Assembly: GCA_026397575.1 (NCBI GenBank)
Contig: JAPLUP010000445.1
Span: 1 to 6,374 of the forward strand
Source: Candidatus Zixiibacteriota bacterium
GTDB lineage: Bacteria > Zixibacteria > MSB-5A5 > CAIYYT01
Reading direction: 5' to 3'
Length of the DNA: 6,374 bases
The translations under genes and the position numbers were made by a program. The first letter of the stretch is position 1. Every line of letters starts with the position of its first letter. A model generated the notes under the pieces. That model searched no databases, was not told the DNA's origin, and saw only the letters and a list, made by a program, of their open reading frames with translations. Below are positions 1 to 4,204 of the stretch, piece after piece.

Positions 1-9
1 ATATGAAAT

Positions 10-51
10 CGGGGTGACTGGAGTCGAACCAGCGGCCTCCTGCTCCCAAAG
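10..51 (-). tRNA. tRNA-Pro(TGG) 3' half only, probable att site
   Basis: Read on the minus strand, this is the 3' half of a tRNA: anticodon loop TTTGGGA with anticodon TGG, 3' anticodon-stem strand GCAGG, a short variable loop, a five-pair T arm (GCTGG / CCAGT with one G-U) around the loop TTCGACT, then acceptor strand CACCCCG and discriminator A. The acceptor strand would pair with CGGGGTG, the usual 5' end of bacterial tRNA-Pro. CCA is not encoded. Upstream of the anticodon loop, tRNA identity stops after one base, and no D arm or 5' acceptor strand exists in 52-295. Tyrosine recombinases commonly cross over in the anticodon loop and leave such a displaced 3' half at the far end of the inserted element. 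The fragment itself is plainly visible; its role as an attachment site is inferred. Confidence 0.8.
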
Positions 52-69
52 AATGATGCAGGGCAAAAT

Positions 70-117
70 CGTAAGTCTCATAATTTCAAGGTGTTACGAC
101 GCTTCATTTTTTGCGTC
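70..117. repeat. Overlapping short inverted repeats near att site
   Basis: CGTAA at 70-74 pairs with TTACG at 94-98. Immediately afterwards, GACGC at 98-102 pairs with GCGTC at 113-117 around a T-rich ten-base loop. The hexamer GTAAGT at 71-76 recurs in the same orientation at 120-125, at the start of the next, stronger inverted repeat. Such closely spaced repeats beside a tRNA scar could be recombinase arm-binding sites. That role is inference; each stem alone is short. Confidence 0.35.
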
Positions 118-120
118 TTG

Positions 121-145
121 TAAGTGCTTGATTCATAAGCACTTA
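121..145. repeat. Perfect 9-bp inverted repeat, 7-nt spacer
   Basis: TAAGTGCTT (121-129) and AAGCACTTA (137-145) are exact reverse complements separated by gattcat. The stem is too AT-rich and lacks a following T-tract on either strand to be a good intrinsic terminator. Its position, 70 bases inside the presumed element end, fits a recombinase or accessory-protein binding site. Confidence 0.55.
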
Positions 146-227
146 AACATACCAAATAATCCACTAAAACACACACCCTCTGCGTTATAGAGGACTTTAT
201 TTGATTATTTCACATGATAATGTTCTC

Positions 228-249
228 AAAAGTGCTGCCGGCTCGCACT
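228..249 (-). terminator. Weak terminator-like hairpin after the leftward gene
   Basis: On the minus strand AGTGC and GCACT form a five-base stem around a nine-base loop containing GCCGGC, followed directly by a short T-run. It begins 46 bases past the stop codon of the exported protein gene. The stem and T-run are both short, so termination here would be inefficient; no better candidate is visible before the tRNA fragment. Confidence 0.25.
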
Positions 250-295
250 CAAGTCTGGGCGTCTCGCGGCCACTTGACCATTTGATGGGATGTTC

Positions 296-3103
296 TTAAA
301 GAGGTTCGCCATGTGAAACTACCGTGAGTTTCACACGTGGGGCCGGTCCCTCTGCTGCGCTGCACGAAAACCGTATCTGATTCTCGCCGGCTGAGAGGAC
401 AGGAATAGCCCCATCCGGCGTCACTTTGGTGAGCACCTCACCTTTCGACCCGTAGAGCACGCAGTCATTGTCTCCGCTGAATTCCAGGTAACTGCCCGAC
501 GGCATCTCCACCGGCAGGACTATTGTCTTGCCGGTGACTATTATTGTGGGATTCTTCACCGTACAGGCAACCATCGGCATTGCTTTGATGGGGCCGATGA
601 TACACTCTGCCTTTTGGCCATTCGGCAGATTGTTGTACCAGATGCTGATGGATTCAACCGTGCCGAAGTCAATCGTCTCGCGGTAAACGTTGTAGAGCCA
701 TTTGCCGTCGTTCCACACGTAGTCGCTCCAGCGGGCTGATTCTGTTTCGACGAGTGTAAACAGTCGCCGACCCGTGAAGTCAACATCGATGTAGCGATCC
801 GCAACCGCACCATAGGAGATATGGCGGGGACTCTCGAGGCGGATGGCTATGATCTGCCCTTTGCCGTCTCCCTCAATCCAAACGCCTATTGCCTGATGCT
901 CCTTCAGATTGAGATTGGGTGCGAATGTACGGTCCAGTCTGGCCCACGCGGCGTTGCGGGGAACCTTGCCTGAACTTGTCGCAGTGAATATGCCCGCCTG
1001 CTGCGGCCCATTCGGTGTCTTGGCCAATACCGCTGTTACTCCGTTGGCCGTATGCGGTGCTCCTGCAAACTGGTTCGGGTCTGAAAGATCAGCCAAGACT
1101 ATGTTGTTCGCATCATCATACGAAGCTGCGGACATGAGGGCTTCAAGGCGAAACTTCACGGGTTGGTCGCCGAAGGGGTTTCTCGCCGTCCATGAAAGGC
1201 TCCAGGACTCCGAACACGAGGCTGTATGCGAGTCATAATGAGCCGGGCGGAATCGCCACTTTCCGCCGTCATCGCGAAACAGCGAGAATTCTTTTCCAGG
1301 CTCACGTAATTTCGCTTTGACTGTCTCATCGAAGGCTTTCGCTCGCCGGAGCTCCTCACATGTGCGGAGCACATCTACCGCTCGCCGAAAAAGGGGAATC
1401 TCATCGAGACGAGTACGGTCTATCGCCCCTGTAAGGGAAATGCCCGCATCCCAACCGATTAGCTTGGCGCCGAGATATTCGATCACATCGGGATAGGTTG
1501 GCTCGACCTGCGGTGGATTGAAGTGCTGGAAATTCCACCAGCCAAGATGCAAAGGCAATAGCAGCCCTTCGTTCACAGAGGCCGCGTGTATGTCGATAAA
1601 GCGTTTGTGTCCCCGCTGTGGGTAGTCCCATGCCTGCCAGCGAGTACGAAACTGCCAGAAATGGTGCCACATGGCGCTCATCTCCATACCCACCGGTTTC
1701 TTGAGATGCTTCTGGATTTCAAAGACGAATTTGTCCGCCCAGTACCAGCACTCGTCCGACCCACGCAGAATGCTGCTGCCGTCGATAGCATCGAGGTAGA
1801 TGCCGTCGAAGTTGCACGAGTTCACGATCTCGGCGTGGTTCTTCGCGATCTCTTCGAAGAGGGAGGATTCCGGATTCGGCACGAGAAGGCCGAAGCACTC
1901 CTTAAGATGGCGGGCTTTCGCCCCTTTTTGATGTGAAGCTGCCTTTGTTCCAAAGGCGCCGCGCTGGACCTTTGTGAAGCGCCACGGAGGTTCCTGACTC
2001 ACAACCCCGAAGGTAACGAGTTCATCGTCAATATGGAGTATGACGCTGTTGTGCTCGAAAAACCCGGTAACCGTGCTCATGCCTTGCGTGGACTCGTTGA
2101 CAGCGATTTCTCCTGCATCGGCATTGATGTCTTCAGCGAGAGTGAAGGCTCGAAAGGCGTCAAGCCGTTTGTCCGGAACCGGACTGACATACTTTGATTG
2201 TTTGTCGATAAAAAAGGCGTATGTGTGGAAGATGGACCCGATTCCAGCATCGTGAAGGCGTTTAACGATGCCACGGTAAGCATCCCATCCCTCGGGCCAT
2301 TTTTCGGGATTCAGGGTGAAATCGCCGAACCGGAAGAATGTGCTTCCGCCATGATGGTCGATTTGGGTCACGCCGAGTTTCTTGGCCATCGCTATCCATT
2401 CGTCCACATTTGAATCCGTGACTGAGCCGAAGTTGAACAGATACGAGCCGTGATTGAAGGGTATATCATGCGCCCACGGCCCGGCCACCGTGCAGCGGGG
2501 CATCTCATCAGTATCGGTCAATACTTGCTTGAGAGCCGGCAACATCTTCTCCATCGGCATCGCCACAATTGCAACCTTGGCTCCTTCCATACCGAACTTG
2601 GCGTAGCATGACGCTTGCAGGCCGGTCTGAAGTACTGGCAGTTGGTTCACCTGGGTGGTCAGGTTGAGAGATAAAGCGCACGAACCGAATGGCTCGTTGG
2701 GACGACCAAGCAAAGTAAGTGGGACGTTCAAGAAGACGAGCGATTCGACATCACCGCCGCTGACGGACTCAACGGCCAGGTGAATGTATGAGTATCGAGA
2801 TTCGACACGAAGAACTGCTTTCGCATTTGCCTTGTCGAACTCAATGGTCAACCGACCGTTGGCCAACAAGACTGAAGTTGCAGGATATTCTACCCCATTA
2901 CGCCGCACCGACGCACAGACCGATGATGTATCGCGATTCAGATAGTCAACTCCTGTGGCGCGGTCCACAAATGCGAGGTTCTTTCCCTCGGCAGATATAC
3001 TGTAGCGCACGTGGGCATTCTCGATTATGATAGGATCCTGTTGCGCAAAGCCTGCCGACGCATAGGTCACGAGTATGCCAAGAACAACTGGTATTTTTTT
3101 CAT
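296..3103 (-). CDS. Exported glycosidase-like TIM-barrel protein, unassigned family
   Basis: A 935-residue exported protein, probably a glycoside hydrolase. ATG at 3103 follows GGAG with a 7-nt spacer. Residues 1-20 form a signal peptide (MKK, hydrophobic core, probable cut after GFA). Residues about 24-200 look beta-rich, like the N-terminal supersandwich of several glycosidase families. Residues about 205-600 carry barrel-strand motifs: FNFGSV (224-229), QIDHHGG (247-253), FDGIYLDAIDG (432-442) and GMEMSAM (472-478). By analogy with clan GH-D and GH101 enzymes, D438 or D441 could be the nucleophile and E474 the acid/base. An inserted beta segment (about 330-400) holds HIDDE and RGAFGT. Residues about 650-845 resemble a carbohydrate-binding beta-sandwich; 846-932 look immunoglobulin-like. 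No dockerin or sorting tail is seen. Probably co-transcribed with the HU-like gene upstream. Family and substrate cannot be named from sequence alone; a non-catalytic homologue is possible. Confidence 0.85.
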   Translation of the reverse strand: MKKIPVVLGILVTYASAGFAQQDPIIIENAHVRYSISAEGKNLAFVDRATGVDYLNRDTSSVCASVRRNGVEYPATSVLLANGRLTIEFDKANAKAVLRVESRYSYIHLAVESVSGGDVESLVFLNVPLTLLGRPNEPFGSCALSLNLTTQVNQLPVLQTGLQASCYAKFGMEGAKVAIVAMPMEKMLPALKQVLTDTDEMPRCTVAGPWAHDIPFNHGSYLFNFGSVTDSNVDEWIAMAKKLGVTQIDHHGGSTFFRFGDFTLNPEKWPEGWDAYRGIVKRLHDAGIGSIFHTYAFFIDKQSKYVSPVPDKRLDAFRAFTLAEDINADAGEIAVNESTQGMSTVTGFFEHNSVILHIDDELVTFGVVSQEPPWRFTKVQRGAFGTKAASHQKGAKARHLKECFGLLVPNPESSLFEEIAKNHAEIVNSCNFDGIYLDAIDGSSILRGSDECWYWADKFVFEIQKHLKKPVGMEMSAMWHHFWQFRTRWQAWDYPQRGHKRFIDIHAASVNEGLLLPLHLGWWNFQHFNPPQVEPTYPDVIEYLGAKLIGWDAGISLTGAIDRTRLDEIPLFRRAVDVLRTCEELRRAKAFDETVKAKLREPGKEFSLFRDDGGKWRFRPAHYDSHTASCSESWSLSWTARNPFGDQPVKFRLEALMSAASYDDANNIVLADLSDPNQFAGAPHTANGVTAVLAKTPNGPQQAGIFTATSSGKVPRNAAWARLDRTFAPNLNLKEHQAIGVWIEGDGKGQIIAIRLESPRHISYGAVADRYIDVDFTGRRLFTLVETESARWSDYVWNDGKWLYNVYRETIDFGTVESISIWYNNLPNGQKAECIIGPIKAMPMVACTVKNPTIIVTGKTIVLPVEMPSGSYLEFSGDNDCVLYGSKGEVLTKVTPDGAIPVLSAGENQIRFSCSAAEGPAPRVKLTVVSHGEPL

Positions 3104-3119
3104 AATTGGTCTCCGAATA

Positions 3120-3131
3120 CAAGCATGCTTG
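3120..3131. promoter_or_regulatory. Perfect 12-bp palindrome upstream of the exported protein
   Basis: CAAGCATGCTTG is self-complementary over all twelve bases. It sits 17-28 bases upstream of the start codon at 3103 and just before the Shine-Dalgarno sequence. This is a position where a bound repressor, or a hairpin in the transcript, could limit expression. No recognisable promoter hexamers were found around it. Confidence 0.4.
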
Positions 3132-3189
3132 CGTTATGAGTCATCTCCCATATCCTTGCCTGAAGACATTGGGAGCAGAAGAATAACGC
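3131..3189. repeat. Nested inverted repeats in the 96-nt HU/hydrolase gap
   Basis: GCGTTAT (3131-3137) pairs with ATAACGC (3183-3189), and inside it CTCCCA (3145-3150) pairs with TGGGAG (3170-3175) across a 19-base loop. Together with the adjacent palindrome, most of the gap between the two leftward genes can fold. There is no T-run after the stem on the minus strand, so it is not an obvious terminator. It could modulate read-through or processing between the genes, or mark an independent regulated start. Confidence 0.4.
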
Positions 3190-3199
3190 GGCAGGCCAG

Positions 3200-3499
3200 C
3201 TACTGGTTGCGGCGCCAGCCATTAACCCCCTGAACCATAAGTCGGCCTGGTTTGAATTTCACTGTTTTCTTTGCCGGTACGCAGACTGGCTCCAGGGTCT
3301 TTGGATTTTGTGCTGTTCTCGCGGCGCACTCTCTGGCCTCAAAGACACCAAAGTCACGAAATTCCAAGCGGTTATTCTTGGCGGGGTCGGCGATGATTTC
3401 ATCGAGAAAGCACTGGACCATGCTCTTTACTGTGGACCGGGTAGTGTTCGTTGATTCTGCTATTCGGTCAACGAGGTCTTTCTTTTTGACTGTTGCCAT
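3200..3499 (-). CDS. HU/IHF-family DNA-binding protein
   Basis: A 99-residue basic protein of the bacterial HU/IHF family, which binds and bends DNA as a dimer. The N-terminal helices (KKKDLVDRIAES, then SMVQCFLDEII) form the dimer core. RDFGVFEARECAARTAQNPKT (48-68) matches the family signature, with the DNA-intercalating proline at 66, followed by KFKPGRLM (81-88). The last eleven residues (VQGVNGWRRNQ, 89-99) go beyond the usual end and look unrelated to the family. ATG at 3499 is chosen because GGGGA lies 7 nt upstream and the family starts here; an in-frame TTG at 3568 would add 23 unrelated residues and lies upstream of the predicted transcript start. The gene precedes the exported hydrolase-like gene. 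HU/IHF proteins often assist tyrosine recombinases, so an element-borne copy near an att scar is plausible but unproven; it may equally be a local regulator. Confidence 0.93.
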   Translation of the reverse strand: MATVKKKDLVDRIAESTNTTRSTVKSMVQCFLDEIIADPAKNNRLEFRDFGVFEARECAARTAQNPKTLEPVCVPAKKTVKFKPGRLMVQGVNGWRRNQ

Positions 3500-3539
3500 C
3501 AGCGCGTCCCCAAGCCAAACTACGTCAAATTCATGGATT

Positions 3540-3568
3540 AGTGTACGGGAAGGATTGTCTTGAATCAA
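3540..3568 (-). promoter_or_regulatory. Candidate sigma70-type promoter for the HU-like gene
   Basis: On the minus strand, TTGATT (3568-3563) and TACACT (3545-3540) are separated by 17 bases, each with four of six consensus matches. Transcription would start near 3533, leaving a leader of about 34 nt before the ATG at 3499. This supports the short form of the protein. Confidence 0.45.
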
Positions 3569-3599
3569 ACAGTTTGTGTTTGAGACTCAACTGAGTTGA
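3566..3599. promoter_or_regulatory. Operator-like palindromes at the HU-like promoter
   Basis: CAAACAGTTTG (3566-3576) is an inverted repeat around a single central base and overlaps the presumed -35 hexamer. Upstream, TCAAC (3587-3591) and GTTGA (3595-3599) form a second inverted repeat with a three-base spacer; the shifted pairing CTCA/TGAG uses the same bases. Two dyads at and just upstream of a -35 box fit binding by a dimeric regulator, possibly the HU-like protein or an activator. The binding protein is unknown. Confidence 0.35.
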
Positions 3600-3604
3600 T
3601 AAAG

Positions 3605-3666
3605 GACGGCTGGGCCGGGGAGCGGAGGGAGAGAGAGGAGAGAGGAAATAACCCCAGCCCACCGTC
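3605..3666. repeat. Long imperfect hairpin with purine-only loop
   Basis: The left arm GACGGCTGGGCCGGGG (3605-3620) and right arm CCCCAGCCCACCGTC (3652-3666) pair over 14 positions (GACGG, TGGGC and GGGG blocks), interrupted by one bulged C and one C-A mismatch. The loop is nearly all purine on the plus strand; 3624-3648 contains no pyrimidine. There is no flanking T-tract on either strand, so it is a poor intrinsic terminator. It lies upstream of the HU-like gene and beside a decayed gene fragment, and could be a folded DNA site, a transcript structure, or the end of a lost element. Confidence 0.55.
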
Positions 3667-3723
3667 TATGGCCGGTTGCTCAATGTGCTGTCCATGGCCG
3701 GCACCCTGAGCATTACCGACACT

Positions 3724-3933
3724 TCAATTATATCTCAAATAGCAGGTAGGAATCAAAAAGAATCTGGCCTTGAGGCATTTCTCCACCTCGAATCCCGGAA
3801 TAACGCTCCTTTTCTCATCCAGCACGGCGACCATCACATAGGCCTGATTCTTCGCGAACGAGCGATCGGGAGTGGGCGACGCGGCGTTCAGAAACAAGTC
3901 CGCCGCCGGCATCTTGAACGATTCTGCGGAGAA
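3724..3933 (-). pseudogene. Decayed C-terminal beta-domain of a planctomycete hydrolase
   Basis: The minus-strand frame reads from SAESFKMPAADLFLNA through VMVAVLDEKRSVIPGF to EVEKC. This pattern, a short strand ending in LxLNA and then a strand of the form VxVLDExxxxIPGF followed by a cysteine, is what I recall from the C-terminal domain of planctomycete BNR/sialidase-like and related secreted proteins. The frame is closed upstream by TAG at 3936-3934, so most of the parent gene is missing. After the cysteine the sequence loses resemblance and stops at 3724. The ATG at 3912 lies inside the domain without a Shine-Dalgarno sequence, so an independent small gene is unlikely. Family recognition is from memory, and the length is only about 70 residues. 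Confidence 0.45.
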
Positions 3934-4007
3934 CTAGCCGAAAGATCGTAACCCTCTTAACTTTCTTCCGAGCAAATCCTTTCGTCCGAGCATTGTTTAA
4001 CTCTATG

Positions 4008-4036
4008 TTGTCAAAGAACTTATACGCAAATAATAT
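4008..4036 (+). promoter_or_regulatory. Strong sigma70-type promoter for the large exported protein
   Basis: TTGTCA (4008-4013) and TAATAT (4031-4036) are separated by exactly 17 bases, with five and four consensus matches, in a locally AT-rich stretch. Transcription would start near 4043, giving a leader of about 160 nt before the ATG at 4205. Confidence 0.6.
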
Positions 4037-4100
4037 TTACTCCCCACCGGATCGAGTGTAGTATCTCCTGTATTACTTATGACTTTGTGGTAAGGAAATT

Positions 4101-4124
4101 ATGGTTTCCCTGCGGCATGATTGA
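4101..4124 (+). CDS. Possible seven-codon upstream ORF in the leader
   Basis: AAGGA (4092-4096) precedes ATG at 4101, which opens the short frame MVSLRHD closed by TGA at 4122-4124. The spacing of 4 nt is slightly short for a good ribosome site. Its stop codon abuts an inverted repeat (4124-4174), the general geometry of translated leaders that control downstream genes. There is no run of a single amino acid pointing to classical attenuation, so this may be chance. Confidence 0.2.
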   Translation: MVSLRHD

Positions 4125-4174
4125 CGAGCTGGCAGCATGTCGCCATCACTCGATAGAGCGATATTTTAGCTCGT
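4124..4174 (+). promoter_or_regulatory. Inverted repeat in the 5' leader
   Basis: ACGAGCT (4124-4130) is the exact reverse complement of AGCTCGT (4168-4174), extendable by two G-U pairs, enclosing a 37-base loop. It lies between the predicted transcript start and the Shine-Dalgarno sequence GGAG at 4192-4195, without covering it. No T-run follows. No known riboswitch class was recognised. Confidence 0.3.
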
Positions 4175-4204
4175 TGTGGATACCTTACAGTGGAGCTGGT
4201 TTGA

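Larger units (their letters stand above)
52..295. other. Noncoding, AT-rich element-end region
   Basis: No convincing gene is present between the tRNA fragment and the end of the leftward exported protein gene. The left two thirds are AT-rich and contain several inverted repeats (70-98, 98-117, 121-145), as expected of an attachment-site arm region. The right third (231-295) is GC-richer and lies just past the stop codon of the leftward gene; it holds a weak terminator-like hairpin and a second inverted repeat, TCAAGT 249-254 with ACTTGA 272-277. The longest minus-strand reading frames here are about ten codons. Confidence 0.6.

Noticed and set aside
10..51. 3' end of tmRNA, suggested by the T-loop TTCGACT
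   Set aside because: The proline anticodon loop and stem strand precede the T arm at normal tRNA spacing and the acceptor strand is that of tRNA-Pro; no tmRNA body is present.
10..295. Complete tRNA-Pro interrupted by an intron in the anticodon loop
   Set aside because: A 5' half (D arm and CGGGGTG acceptor strand) would have to appear further right on the minus strand; none was found in 52-295. GCAGG at 58-62 could give a stem partner CCTGC, but its flanks do not match a tRNA.
909..2413. Several plus-strand open frames inside the exported protein gene
   Set aside because: They are antisense shadows of a long coding frame with clear domain motifs and have no start signals of their own.
3500..3568. 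N-terminal extension of the HU-like protein from TTG at 3568
   Set aside because: The 23 extra residues do not resemble the family, the internal ATG has a good Shine-Dalgarno sequence, and the candidate promoter lies within the extension.
3668..3951. Plus-strand reading frames over the intergenic region
   Set aside because: They lack credible ribosome sites and domain patterns, and the longest is antisense to the recognisable hydrolase-domain relic.
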